Assembly: GCA_963457665.1 (NCBI GenBank)
Contig: OY735219.1
Location: 43,780,714 to 43,844,713, forward strand
Source of the DNA: Thysanoteuthis rhombus
Lineage: Eukaryota; Mollusca; Cephalopoda; Oegopsida; Thysanoteuthidae
Length of the DNA stretch: 64,000 bases
Direction of reading: 5' to 3'
The translations under genes and the position numbers were made by a program. The notes beneath the pieces were generated by a model that ran no database searches, was not told the origin of the DNA, and was given only the letters and a program-made list of their open reading frames with translations. The first letter of the stretch is position 1, and each line of letters opens with the position of its first letter. This document shows positions 27,310-39,654 of this stretch, piece by piece.

Positions 27310-27615
27310 CTACACATGACTGGAATCATCAACAAAACAGTCTTCAACAGGAATTTCCACACTTTCTCCCACAGGAAGACTCTTAGGTTTAATAACCCAC
27401 ATTGAGTTATCATCGGCAAGAATGATAACACCTGAAAGATCTGGCTGAGTCCCTTCTTGGCAAATATAAACCAAATGAAGAAAAATTTTCCAAGTAAAAT
27501 CAACGTCTGAGAAATTTTGAAATCTGTTAAAAATCAGCATATCATTCAATTTTAATAAATTTTTCAATGCTTTATGCTTTATCAAAGAACGATTTATTTC
27601 AAAAAATTTTTCCAT
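27310..27615 (-). pseudogene. unrecognised open frame with a protein-like C-terminal half
   Basis: A 101-codon minus-strand frame starts right at the outer edge of the foldback element. Its second half (DLSGVIILADDNSMWVIKPK followed by SLPVGESVEIPVEDCF) has the strand-turn look of a real protein. The N-terminal half is low-complexity Lys/Leu/Asn. No splice sites or start context support a live gene. It may be a decayed exon, a processed copy or chance. No function is assigned. Confidence 0.25.
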
Positions 27616-28640
27616 TCCAAATTTCTGAGAAGAATTTTGTGATTTCTACCACACCTCTTATTAATTTGATGATTTAAAGATATGTCCCATGAGATATAAA
27701 TTATGTTTACCTTTTTTAGAAAAATATTCTGGAACCGCTCAAATTGAATTCTTACTTTGAGATTTAAAAAATAAGAAAAATTGAATAAAATATTCTTCTT
27801 GGAAAATTCAAATAGAACAAAATAAAATATCTACTGGGTGAATTTTTCAAATATTTTCATATAGTTTTTTCACCATTTCAAATTATGGGAATTCCAAAAT
27901 CATTAATGCAGATGACAACACATATTTTTGGCACAGCACAGCTGTAGTGTATTTTAGTCTTGTTTATTTTTCTTGCTCGAACACATTTTGTGTACTGCAT
28001 TGTGTATTATGCGCCTTATGTCTACTGTGTGACTTGAATATCAGCCAGAATTAGACTGTCAATAGCCAATTATAGATATCAATCACTACCAAGCTGAAAG
28101 GTGTTGATAAATAGCGTTCAAAATTGATTTTTCACTTTTTTAATACAAAATGTAGGACATTTTTATCAGTCCAAGTGACTGATGATAAATTGAAAATTTT
28201 TGCTAAAATTTTTCTTCATTTGACAATAACTTTCTTTTCGGTGGATTTTCAACAACAGAATTTTTAATTTAAGATTTTTTTCACTGTCATTTATATTAGT
28301 ACCATTATTGATTCCTCAATATTGGAAATCTATACTGCAATTGATGAAAATACATTTTTCATTTTATTTAGACAAAAATTTGAGCTAATTTATTTCAAGG
28401 AAAATCATTTTTAAATACTTGAGAACAGAATTTTTCAAATTCTAATTGTTACATTTTTTAAAAACATTGATTTTCTGGTGGAACTTTTTGTTCACTATCT
28501 ACCTCAAAGGGAGGGGTTTTCTCATCAAGAAATATGTTCAATGTTGTTGAATTTATATTTTTTCTTTTCTCCATAAACTTACTTATAAGCAGCAAAAACA
28601 ATATGGACATCAGTATGATTTCCCAAATGAGATCCCATTA
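27616..28640. other. intergenic, nothing recognised
   Basis: Very AT-rich sequence without coding or repeat structure I can identify. Confidence 0.5.
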
Positions 28641-28644
28641 AACA

Positions 28645-28872
28645 TCCAGCATGCAGATCTTGTAACCTGGCCAGGTGATTCAAAAAGTTTATGCCGTTGA
28701 ATTACTGGTTCCCCATGAGGAAAGTATTGACTGGGCACATCAATGTAAGCTGGAAAAGTACAAAGATTCACGAGAGTCATGTCTAAGACATTGCAGGAAT
28801 AACAACATATTTTATAGTGAAGTCAAATGCCAAGGCTTTATGGTCAACCACAACTGCATAGCCAACTAAATT
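28645..28872 (+). mobile_element. retroelement ORF fragment ('ELTVPWEE' region)
   Basis: The plus frame reads VYAVELLVPHEESIDWAHQC followed by KLEKYKDSRESC and, later, SEVKCQGF. This corresponds to the conserved '-VYFIELTVPWE----A-E-K--KY--L---C---GW---VEVGCRGF' region found in many reverse-transcriptase-like retroelement polyproteins of fish, corals and molluscs. A stop and diverged residues show that it is dead. The minus-strand frame at 28783-29088 over the same DNA is a shadow. Confidence 0.6.
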
Positions 28873-31385
28873 CAGATTAACACCATCAGAGAAAAAGAAA
28901 TGTATCAAGAGCCTCAATGTGTCAAGGGGCAGGAGCTGCACCTGTTTGAATCTGGCACTCCAACACTGTGAAGAAAAACCAACTATGTCTGGTGACATTG
29001 TGAGGTACTGCTGGGGCACACAGGTTGAGTAGTGACAATGCTCTGTCCCAAACCCCAGGAACATCATCTGATGAAAGCTTAATTGCACTGCTGCTATTTT
29101 GGCAATAGTATTTCTATGAATTTATTTAAATACATAAAGAATAAAAGATTGTTATGATAATGTTTTCTAAAGTTATATATTCTTGAATTGAGTCACTTCT
29201 TTTATTTTGAAATTAATAATTTAGATTTACAAATACTGTCACTCACTGAATATACCAGCATATCTGCTCTTAACTTACATTATCTTGACAAAATGACTAC
29301 CAAAGTCTTTGATTTGGCTAAAATAATTACTCTCAAAATTTCACTCACTCATTTTATTGATAACACTAGATCATGTGATTTTGCTGGGTGAACCAACATT
29401 GTAGAGATAAAAATTCTATAATTCATATTCCTGTAATTGTTTTGTAGTTTGCAGATGATAAATACAACAAAAGATAAAAATCATGAAGAGCTATGTAAGT
29501 ATTGTGCTTTTCATTCTTTTGTTTGTAACAGAAAAGTGTTTCATGGTCAAGTGGTCTTCAGTTCTTTTTCAAGTATTCATAGAAGCATGTGACAAATGCT
29601 TGGCTATAATATGGAAAAATTTGTTCCCAAACCAGTCTGAAGAGATCATTCTCAAAATAGCTTAAAATTCATAGAGGAAGATTCTCATTATCCAGATAGT
29701 ACATCTACTTTTAGGAAACTTTTCAATTTCATATTTGGTGAGTGAAACAAGTACCTTGATTCAGTATGTGTAGATATAATGCACTGTTATGAGAGTAAAA
29801 AAAGATAAACAATGAGAATTTTAGAAGTATGTAGATAGTGAGGGAAAGTATAATAACACCATACCCACATGTTCCCACAGCACAACACAACTGTCGGACA
29901 GCAAACATATAATGTCATAAACCAAGTTTGTGTTGATGAAATTTGTTGGCACTTAGAAAATTCTCATTCTTAATAAAACAAGATCCTTCTTCAAGTTGTG
30001 AGCCTATGTTATTTCCACTTGAATTAAATATAAAAATAAATAAGTATTAGCTTTGGGTGTGAAACTTCAAACCTAGCCACACATGCAATATGTCACTTCC
30101 TTTAGCTCCTGTCTATATAAGCACTAACATCAAGTAACCATCGCTTATTTCAGCCTCAATTTTTGAGTCGGTTACCTTATTTCTTTCTTTTAATCTTCTG
30201 TGCCTTGCTTCAGCGAGCAAGGAATTTTTGTGTTGGGTTTATCATTTTTAAGTTGCCAAATGATCTTTAAAAACCGAAACTTTTCACAATACAGTTCTCA
30301 AATTGCAAGAATAAACTCCTCATAAATAAAAAAATGTCTCTTGTATAATTATGACCTTTTATCAACAGTTATAGGCTGGCTGCATATAGGATTTTAAAGA
30401 TAATCAAAATCATAGGGAAAAGATGAACTTTGTATTTCTACTTCATCTTTTTAGTTGTTTTAAATTATACCTAATATTTAAATACAATTCTGTTGTTCGA
30501 AAAATATTTAAATTGGATTCATTTTCAAACAATCTATTGAGCTCTATAAATTTTATCTAAAACAGTAAATTTTTAAAATAAGGGAGACTGATAGCAAATG
30601 CAAGCTATATCGATCTGCTTTGTATTGATTTTGTAAACAGATTTTGTTGTTATTTGACACACATCTAGGTTTGTTAGCACTAAAATAAATCAGTTACAAA
30701 AATGTTGTTAAGGAAGTAGAAGTATTGCTCACATCAAATACTTAAGTTTAAACTTCAGCCAATCAGTCCAAGAAATCAGTTTACAGAACCTTATGGATGA
30801 TTAGTCGATCAATATCCTTCCTTGTGAACTAAAGCTTCATTTATTGACTACTGAAACGTTTTTGTCTAATTCATTTCCCTAGCTAAGTCAGAGTGGAGAC
30901 AGGTCAAAAAAAATTAGGGAAGGTGGGAAGGCAGTGTTGCCAATTTTAAATTTGAATATATATGTCCATCTTCCAGTTAGACTGGCCTCACCTACCCCAA
31001 CCCCAATGGTTTTCCCTTCATTTTCCTCTGGTTTGTAAAAATGGAAAATTTGTTACAACAAAGTCTCGTTTACAACGCGTTAGAAAATGGACCACCTCAT
31101 TAGAAATAGCATTATAAAGGAAAAATTTATGAAGTAGAATAACAAGCATGTGACTAACTTTTTTTCCAGATTCTTACAGATTGGGTGTAGTAAAGAGAAC
31201 AAAAATTGTTTTTCTTATAAGTTTTATACATTTCAATACTCTACTTTCATGTTCAAATACTATATAATGTTTAGGCCCTTCTTTTATTTCCCAAAACTTC
31301 TTTAAGGTGAAGTTGATTTCATAAATATTTCATGACAATTGACAATTGTCATACTTTTTACCTTGAATTACCTCATCTTCCTTTA
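28873..31385. other. intergenic, nothing certain
   Basis: AT-rich. Short frames at 29188-29391 and 29483-29665 are not convincing: the second begins with a hydrophobic run but has no family match. The word 'cagtgttgccaat' (about 30933) and the segment 'tctcgtttacaacgcgttag' (about 31064) look like repeat scraps. Confidence 0.45.
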
Positions 31386-31387
31386 AA

Positions 31388-32075
31388 GGGTTAAAAGTGA
31401 GGGAAAATTCATTTTCCCTTTGAAGGGGTCAAAGTCAAGAGAAAAGTTTCTCATTTTCTAAGTCAAAAGTGAAAGGGAACTTTTTTTTAACTTTTAGAGT
31501 TCAAAAGTGCAGGGAAACTTTTTTCACTTTTACGGGTTGAAAGTGGAAAAAAATTTTTTTAAAGTAAAGAACTTTTTCTGAGAATTATAAGGATCAAAAA
31601 GTGAAGGGAAACTTGTCCTACTTTCATCAGTCAAAAGAGGAGGGGAACTTTTTCTCCACCCTTAGGTGTCAAAATTGGTGGAATTCATTTCTATTTTTAG
31701 GGGTCAAAACTGAAGTAGATTTTTTTTAACCCTTTTAGAAGTCAAAGGTGAATGGTAACTATTTACTCAACTTTTTGGGGTCAAAAGTGAGGGGATACAT
31801 TTTTTCAATTTTCAGAGTTCAAAATTGAAGGGGGATGTTTGTTTTTTTATCTCCAGGGAAACTTTTTTTTAATTACTTTCAGTTTCCAAAGGTGAAATGG
31901 AACTTTCTACTTTTGAGGATCAAGAGAGGAAGAAGACTTTTTTTTACACTTTAGAGAGAAATTTTTTCTTCCCTTTTCAGGGGTCAAAAGATAAGGGAAA
32001 CCTCTTTCTACTTTTAGGAGTCGAAGGAGGAGGGAAACTTCTTTCCACCCCTAGAGGTCAGAAGTGAAGGGTAAT
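31388..32075. repeat. degenerate minisatellite, ~17 units of ~40 bp, each unit self-complementary
   Basis: Units follow the consensus 'ggggtcaaaagtgaaggg' then 'aaactttttt' then 'ctacttttag'. About seventeen starts can be counted (for example near 31420, 31460, 31500, 31590, 31700, 31775 and 31980). Within a unit, 'aaaagtg' and 'cacttttt/tactttt' are complementary, so every unit can form a small hairpin in either strand. It directly abuts the sequence leading into the 32.3-34.0 kb foldback. Confidence 0.8.
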
Positions 32076-32324
32076 TTACTATACACGTATCATTTTTTTT
32101 TATAATGACTGGAATAGAAAAATTACTTGCTCTTGTGGGGAAAACTTTTCACACCTTGATTCACAATTTACCCTACCTTGCACAGGTATTTCTGATTTTA
32201 ACTGGGATGGAAAAACTACTTACTCTATTCGATGACAGTAAAGGCTGAACATTTCCTAAAGCCTGATTCACAAGTTAATTGGTTTCCTGATTCTAATTGG
32301 GATTAAAAAAACAGGGGGCTTTCA

Positions 32325-34015
32325 ATTACCCAAACCTTAGATTACTGACAGTTCATTTGCTTGAAGTTGATTGGCTGATTCAGAATTCCCCACAAATCTA
32401 AGGGAGACAATTCAAGGGTCTTTGTTTGATGGCTAATCATTTACAAAAACACCAGCTGACTTTCTTTTCTTCTAAAATTAGTGCGATGGGGTTATGTTTA
32501 CGGTTTATAAAAAAAAAACATAGTATCTATTATAAAAGTACTATTTATTTACGATAAGATTTAATATTTACAATATATAGAGGATACCTGTACGCATATG
32601 ATCGTACATGAAATTCCAATTTAACAATTGGCGATTTTTTGCCACAGAGGACCATAAGCATGAACATCTCCTGCTTTAGAAATCATGTTTTTATGCTTAG
32701 ATATTTACTGTAATTATTTGTAACTAATGCACATCCCAAGTTATGGGCTATGAAACCCAGAGGAAAAACCATCTCCTTTTTAATAAGCAATGACTTTTCA
32801 GAATCTGTAACAGTAAGAAAAAGTTTGCTTCCAATTCTTGATTTTTATGTAAACCTTCAAAGTCACCTTTGAATATATATAAATATGAATATGTGCATTA
32901 TTTTAATCATTTACTTGTTTTTATTTATTTGCAGTAGAAAGAACACGTTTGATGTTTTTAAAACTCAAACTGGGTTCTTTCTGCATATGAAAAAATGTTT
33001 ATGTGAAAATAACATGTACATTTGAAGAAAACGAGAATGAAACAATATTTGAAGAAAATTATTCACATATATTTATTGATATGTATTTCTTCTTTGAATA
33101 CGAATGTAATTAATGAAATATTAGAAAAAAGAACACCATTGAATGCAACTGGTCCAAGATCAAAACCAAAGTATCTGGTAATTTTTCTCTGTTCATTTGA
33201 ACACTCATTTCAGCATTCTTTTTGGCAGAACTATTTGAATTTAATTTTTGAAAAACAAAGTATAACATAAGTTAAAATCAGTGTTCCTCGGATTAGTATT
33301 GTTTTTAGGGCTAGGTACTTGATTAATAATCCTTCGACTGACATCAATCTCCAGAAGCACATGATTTTGAACGCTAAATTTAATTGTGGATAAAGTAACA
33401 ATCGCTTATTATCTAATATTACATTACTACAACAGCGCATAATGAAGGGATATCAAAAAATAAAATTGATGAAATGATTATTGGCTCTATTTTGAGTGAC
33501 ATTTTATTCCTGTTGTGTTGAGTTTATAGTATCAGCTTTGTAATTTCAAAATTTGTTTTTTTTTACTTCCTATTACCAGTAAAATGCTCTATTTTCCTAA
33601 CAAATTTAACAAAAAAGGAGTAATGCATAGTTTAAATTGGGTCAATAGATTTAAAAAAAAAACAAAAAAAACAGAAAGAACTTGTTTCTTAAGCAGAAGA
33701 TATATGTTTATGGTTCTCTGTCGTGAAAAATCGCCAATCATTTAAATTTGTTTTTCATAGATGATCATATGTGTACAAGTAATACGCTAATTTGTTAATT
33801 GATTACTAAACATAAAAGATACTTTTATTTTCATAAATCAGAAACAACATACTCCTACCGAACAGATTTTAGAAAAAAAAAGTCACCAAGTGTTTTTGTA
33901 AATGATTAACTATCAGACAAAGGCCATCAAAATTGTCTTCCTTACATTTGCGGGAAATTCTGAATCGGACAATTGGCTTTAAGCAAATGAATTTGAGATA
34001 ATCTGAGGTATGAGA
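32325..34015. mobile_element. ~1.7 kb foldback with ~330-400 bp inverted arms
   Basis: The left arm (about 32325-32700) and right arm (about 33690-34015) are inverted copies. Matching blocks, outside to inside, include 'tcatttgcttgaagttgatt' against the complement at about 33985, 'gattcagaattcccc', an exact 18-mer 'aatcatttacaaaaacac' (32435-32452 against 33890-33907), 'catatgatc', 'ggcgatttttt' and 'cagaggaccataagcat'. The roughly 1 kb centre is AT-rich without a recognisable gene; an 82-codon frame at 33022-33270 is not protein-like. The element is non-autonomous or an inverted duplication. Confidence 0.75.
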
Positions 34016-34229
34016 AATAGATACAGACCTATTCTCTATTCAATCGTCTATATCATAATTTGCAGTGGTTCTGTCTGTCTGTAACACCAAGGGAGGCTAC
34101 TTTGTAAAATGGCTTTCGGAATGGTCTTCCTCATTCTATCATTGTTCTTAAATTGTTTGGCATTTTCAAGTAGCTAAACTATTGAATTATCTTAAATAAA
34201 TGATCTCCATTTTATCAAATATGTTTTTG
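34016..34229. other. spacer between foldback and short tandem repeat
   Basis: AT-rich; nothing recognised. Confidence 0.4.
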
Positions 34230-34460
34230 TTTTAAAAACACCCCAACGAGTTTTTCCAGATATTACATGGCTCTAGATTTCCACTCCTACGTATGCTATT
34301 AGCAAAGCAACTGGTATTTTTCTAAATAAAATATGATTATTATCAAAACTTTCAGTAATTTACTCCATGTACTGAGAATGTGTTACTGGGTAAAAACACC
34401 GACTCGGACAGGCATCAATTTGGGTATACCGTCAGCAAAGCAACGAGTATTTAGTACTCA
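34230..34460. repeat. diverged two-unit tandem repeat upstream of HBS1L
   Basis: 'taaaaacaccccaacgag' (about 34232) and 'taaaaacaccgactcgg' (about 34391) are each followed by 'agcaaagcaac(t/g)(g)gtattt' (34301 and 34434). Indels make the spacing unequal. Confidence 0.5.
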
Positions 34461-34779
34461 TAAATGTAAGAAAATCATGTTCATGAAAACTTTTCTGTTT
34501 CTTATAAGTCTTCTCATTATCCTGACAAAATATATAACACCGTGAACATGTCTATTGTTTGAAAATTACTTCAGCTTCAACACAACAACTTAAGTTATGT
34601 TCTTTACAGAAGAAATAGTATCCTTGTGAGTACTGGAGAAAATAAAACTTGGATTATGATAAATTATGTAACGGTGCAAGTTATCAAAATCTGATTTTCC
34701 TACATTTTTGGTTGTTTCTTGATACAATAGAGTGGAAAGTCGTCAGTCCAAATTTGTAAATGATAATCATCACAATCGA

Positions 34780-35111
34780 TATGATCACAACATTCGAGTT
34801 CAAGGCCGCGCGCTACACTATGGCCTGGGGATGGCTTGCATAATAAAATATATTTCAGTCGGTGTCTGCTGACGAAAGAAGTTTCGAAAAAATAGGTTGG
34901 ATTTATTTTATGAAAAGCAAAGTTGAAACCAGTTTTGTTTCGTTTTCTAATATCAATTTAGCTAAATTTCAGTTTCGAAACCAATTCAACTAGCTTTGTT
35001 TGTCAGCCAAAATGTCGCTACAACCACTGAATTGAACTCGTGTGAAAATAATCTGAAAAGGAAGTTATTTTGGACTTTTTCGCTTCTTACTTACACGAAA
35101 TATTGTCCCAA
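34780..35111 (+). promoter_or_regulatory. HBS1L: HBS1L promoter and 5' UTR region
   Basis: A short CpG-dense patch 'ggccgcgcgc' (34803-34812) stands out from AT-rich flanks about 300 bp upstream of the HBS1L start codon. A GGAAGT ETS-like word lies at about 35060. There is no convincing TATA box placed by a start site. One upstream ATG opens an 8-codon frame (listed separately). The transcription start probably lies between the CpG patch and 35000; this is inferred. Confidence 0.5.
35012..35035 (+). promoter_or_regulatory. short upstream ORF (7 residues) in HBS1L leader
   Basis: ATG at 35012 in the context 'aaaATGt' reads MSLQPLN and stops at 35033-35035, 76 nt before the HBS1L start codon. 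It does not overlap the main frame, so reinitiation is possible. Whether it is in the mRNA depends on the transcription start. Confidence 0.35.
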
Positions 35112-35154
35112 ATGGCACGACACAGAAATGTGCGAACGATGAAATATGAAGATG
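35112..35154 (+). CDS. HBS1L: HBS1L coding exon 1 (residues 1-14)
   Basis: The ATG is followed by MARHRNVRTMKYED and a GTATGT donor, leaving one base (phase 1). The first eight residues are identical to human HBS1L (MARHRNVR), which fixes both the gene identity and the start. HBS1L is the eRF3/EF-Tu-like GTPase that, with Pelota/Dom34, rescues stalled ribosomes in no-go and non-stop decay. All five short exons of this gene in the window are in phase 1 at both inner junctions, so alternative 3' exons can be swapped without frame change. Confidence 0.95.
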
Positions 35155-36408
35155 GTATGTTTCTTTTCTATATTTGATACAAATTCCCGTTTGATTTTAT
35201 AATTGTTTTATGCCAATAACAATATGGCCGTGTCTTGTCTAGAAAGAACGACTACTTTCTTCAACTCGGGTTCTTTTTAAACTATAAGTACTAACTATTA
35301 GTGGAAAACACCCACCGGTTCAACCAACTATTATCGTTGATTTTAAAAAGCAGAGATGGGCTCTCTGTATGATTGTATTTTGATGTCTTTTCACTTGTAA
35401 TTTTTAAATTCCTTGCCCGACAAATAATTTACGAGTAAACGCTTCTTGGTGAAGAAATCCTTGAAATTCGAAATGAAAATACATCTGCTCGATTTCAAGA
35501 CCTTAAACAAGAATTATCCTTCTCTGTATTATTTTAATTTCCAGCTTAACCTTTTCATGAAAATTACTTTCGCTTACACACTATGGTTAATTTCAATTTT
35601 TGAAAAATTTAACTTAATTTTACAAAACTATCACACGCAGTTGCCTGAAACTTTCTTGGAGTGAATTTGAAATGTTTATAACCCGAAGCTTTTGGTTTTT
35701 ATAGTCTTATTTGGATTAAAATAACTTCTTTCCCTTTTTTTTTTTTTTTGTAAATTAAATTAAAATTCATGACTAATTTTCCCCTCTGCATTCTTATGAG
35801 CTTCTTTTCTTTTTCCAAACTGACTGAATTCGTTCAAAATGTTTAAAGAATAAGATACTAAGTACATGAAATCTAAAACGTATTTGATTGACTACAGTAT
35901 GCGATCGTATGGGTAAGAAATCGTTTGAACGATTTTTCTCCGTCTACATAATTCGCACTCACCACTACCGACTTAAAAAAAAAGAATTTTTTTTTAACTA
36001 TGTTATTTTTAACCTTTTTTTCTCTCTCTCTCTTCCTTTTATCCAGTGTACTTGAATATTTGTGGTGCGATTAGAGACTTAGGCTCTACGGGCAATTAGG
36101 TTCGTTTTTTTCCTTGTCCTGCTCTGTAGGTACGTCAAGAGCTGGGATGATATAAAAATAGAAAAAAAAAACGTTTAACTATTTTTACATAACAGGACAA
36201 AAGAAGTAAAGTTGAAAGTGTGACATTGAAATGAATTGTGGTGTTAACAACTGACCATCACATCATTAGAATTTTCTAGTCGATATTTTTCCTGCTGTCA
36301 CACAGAACAAGGAAACATGAAAGAGAAAATGATAAAAAAAAGCACTAATATTTTATTTGAATTACAAAAATTCGTTGAAAAGAAATTCCCGGTGATCGTC
36401 TCTATTCA

Positions 36409-36531
36409 ATTGTTACCTTTCCCGTTTCAAAATAGCTGCATTTCGTTTAAAGGTTAGATTTATTGATTTGAAATTCAACAGCGTCAGTTATTCTGGAATG
36501 GAGACCATTTTAAAACTGGAAAGGTAACAAT
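36409..36531. mobile_element. ~123 bp MITE-like element with ~27 bp terminal inverted repeats
   Basis: 'attgttacctttcccgttt' then 'caaaat' (from 36409) is matched, inverted, by 'attttaaaactggaaaggtaacaat' (to 36531) with two mismatches. The word 'ccggtga' lies shortly outside both ends (about 36390 and 36532) and could be a flanking duplication, though it is not directly adjacent on the left. Confidence 0.55.
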
Positions 36532-39149
36532 CCGGTGAATGTTCTCTTAAAAGTTGACTATCAGGTTAACGATACAATCATCAACTTTTTTTTTACCATA
36601 GTAATAACACTGGCCAACAATTTTGACTTAGAGATTCTTTCTCTACCACAAATTTTCCCCCGGTCATTTGGTCTTGCAAGTTGAGGCACTTGGTAGTTCT
36701 ATAAGCATTAGTTATGAATTAATAATAGTGTCCAAAGTCGAAGTAATTGGAATATTAGATTGTTGTTACAACTACAGCTTCATACTTAGAGCCATCTTAC
36801 CATTCGTTTCTGAGAAATTGTGATATTTTTTAGGCTCTGATAATTGTAGCAGTGGGAAAACACCTTTCTCTATCCTTACATTCGTATTGTTTTCAGTGAG
36901 AAATAAATTTCGCATGTATATCTGTTCTGATTTTTTCCATTTAAGGTTATATATATTTCAAACTATCTCGTAGTTACGGACTTGAGCTGTTCTTTTAGTA
37001 TTTTGCAATGGTATACTTACTTTTAATTTAGCGATCTTGTGAAAAATCAATGCATCGCTTATGATTGAAAAGTATATTTTTTGGTTTTATATCACTTTTT
37101 TAATAATCGAAGGGAAAGACTAATGTGATTGGACCCATATCATTTCTGAATCGACATTGCACTTGGTGACTATATCTGATTACAGTGTTCACGTGGCATT
37201 TTGTTCACTAACTACGACGTGACAACCGCTTCCGAAACTAAACTGTTTCGTTCGTTATTCACTACGAGCTATCTTTTGTTTTATGCCAGTGAAAATGGGA
37301 GATCACTCCTACTTAGTAAAGCACCAATGAATATTTACGGTGAAGGGAAAGCATACAATAGCTAATAGTAGCTTTGTTGATCCAAATGATAGTCATTTTG
37401 AAGATACGAACTCCATTGAAGACATATTGGCCCATCATAGGAACTCAGTACCTAAACAAATGATAAAAATCAACTTATTGATTTTTATTTCCCCCTTAAG
37501 TATATGTGTGTGAAAGAAATCCACAAAAAGCTCATAAGGGGAAGTAACCGAATACTCCGAAGCCTCACTGGGGACTGAAAATATCTATCCAGTTTACGAC
37601 TGTAGTTACATTGTAAATCCCCCCTACAAACACACACGCACACTCAAAGAGCAGAAAAAAATCCTAAACACTAACTAAATCCGGGAAGAACTCTCAGGGT
37701 CTAAATGAATTAAAGGCTCGGAAAATTACTTGTGATTCTTTTTTCTTATTGGTTAATCTATTCGAATCTTGAACAATTTTTCAAAAAATATATTGTGTAA
37801 GTGCAAAAGTTTGCATCCGTATGGAGGCGCTGGGATCTTTTGCACACTTCCTAATAAAGTTACTTTCCTTTTTATTGCTTGAAATTTTGCTTTTCATCCA
37901 TCCGTAATTAATTTTTGGCGATTCTTTTTTTTCTTTTTCCACCAACCGTGAGTTGCGTCCCATCTTACCGACTCAAATCTCGTTTTGTTTCAACAACGAA
38001 CACGGACGATATTAATTATACGTTTCGCTTAATTTTTTGATTAACATTGTTTTTGTGAACGAGTTGTATTTTAGTATTTATAGATTTTCGTAAAAGAGAG
38101 TTACTCACATTTCTGCATTTAAATTTAAACACGTTCTATGTCTTAGTGTCATTTACAAGAAAAAATTGAATTTTTGCGAACTAATATTTACAATTTAAAT
38201 TTTTCTCAGCCTTTAGTTTGTCAGGATTCTTTTCATTTTATGTACTTCGATATCAGTTTTTAAACTGGGATGAAAGTCGACAGTTTTCTAAACAGGGAAA
38301 AATTGGATGTTAAGACCAATTTTCAAATCGGGTAACAGCGTTAAGAAGGAATTAAGTTAACCCAAAAGAGATTGGTTAAAGAGAGATAGACAGCGTTCTG
38401 TCTTTCTTTTTGATTGGTCCTGAGCATTGGTAATGATAGAAATCTATAATGTAGAGTGGACAAAGAAAAAGGAATATTTTCATACTGTCATATTCCTTCT
38501 TTTAGATCCATTCCCAAGATAAAGAAGAATGAAAGACTAAAGTGGATTTTTTTACACCAGCTTCTAGAACTTCTCTTTTCTGTTGGGGTGAGTCACTTCT
38601 TCACTTGAGACGCAGTTAATCTTAGCTTTGTGGTTGTAATGAACGGCTTGATTCTTCCATAGCTCATCCATCCTCTCTATAAATATGTTCACACTCGGGG
38701 CTGTTACTCCATCTTTAAGAAGGATGTTCCAAATTGGCACTGTGGGAAGCTGTTTCTTCTCAGCTCTGTTTTACATTTCTTCATCTTATGAAGTGAGAAA
38801 AGGAAAGCTGGCTATACACTCCATATATATATTTATAACAATTGCATTTTCGATGATATTTTTTGTTTGATTTTTTTCATGCAGTCATTTTTGTTTCAGA
38901 TGTTCTAACAAGGATTAGCTTAAAAACTCAATAGGAGACAGTTTTATTACAGACACAAATAAGTACAAATGCTGTCCAAAAATGTACATACAACATTGCA
39001 GTTTTTGAACAGTCTATTCTTTTTGTCTCTTATCTAACTTGACACATTAGTGTGGCCCGCTTATCTGGGAACAAGATGAAAGCATATAATTTGGTGCACT
39101 TAGAGCTGTAGATGTTTCCCCCTAAAAGTTTGATTTTGAGTCATTATTC

Positions 39150-39400
39150 ATTTTCAATATGATACCCATCTACCAGTGACAATGGTTTTCAGGTCAATTT
39201 TCATATCAGCAATAAATATATGATACTAAGAACATAATTGGTTCTTGGGAATTGCCATTTTGATAATGCATGCAAGTCATTGAAAATTCAAGATGGCTGC
39301 CATGACTGGTATGAAAATTATAATGAAGTTGCATAGACTAGTGTGATATGGATGAACTTGGTGTCAAAGCATGCATTTTTTTTTTTTAAGATGCAAAACT
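39150..39400 (-). repeat. repeat family B, copy 1 (inverted)
   Basis: The minus strand of this segment matches 40393-40655 plus strand over its length. Shared blocks include 'tgctttgacacc', 'cttcatta', 'catggcagccatct', 'aatttccaatgacttgcat' and 'gacaacggttttcag' in order. Together with copy 3 it forms an inverted pair about 1 kb apart. Confidence 0.65.
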
Positions 39401-39654
39401 CAAATTTGGAACTTAATGATTGCCCAGAGACTGCTTTCTATCTCACAATTCAGTTTGATCTCTGTGTGCAGTCAGAAGCTGGTATCCACACCAGAACTAC
39501 CTTCAGTGTGGAGATGAGGCTATTTAAACATACGTGAGGGGTTTTATGAACCCTCCTGGATATGCCTAGCAGATGCAGTCTAGTCCATCTATGTTTCTGG
39601 CAAATGTAAGGAGAGATGTGTTGGGTAGTGGATGTGCAAAAAGTCTTCCTTAGA

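Noticed and set aside
31388-32075. possible CRISPR-like array of regular repeats
   Set aside because: Units are degenerate and contiguous with no unique spacers, and the genome is eukaryotic.
38685-38870. 61-codon plus frame in HBS1L intron 1
   Set aside because: No splice-site or homology support; hydrophobic content reflects AT-rich translation.
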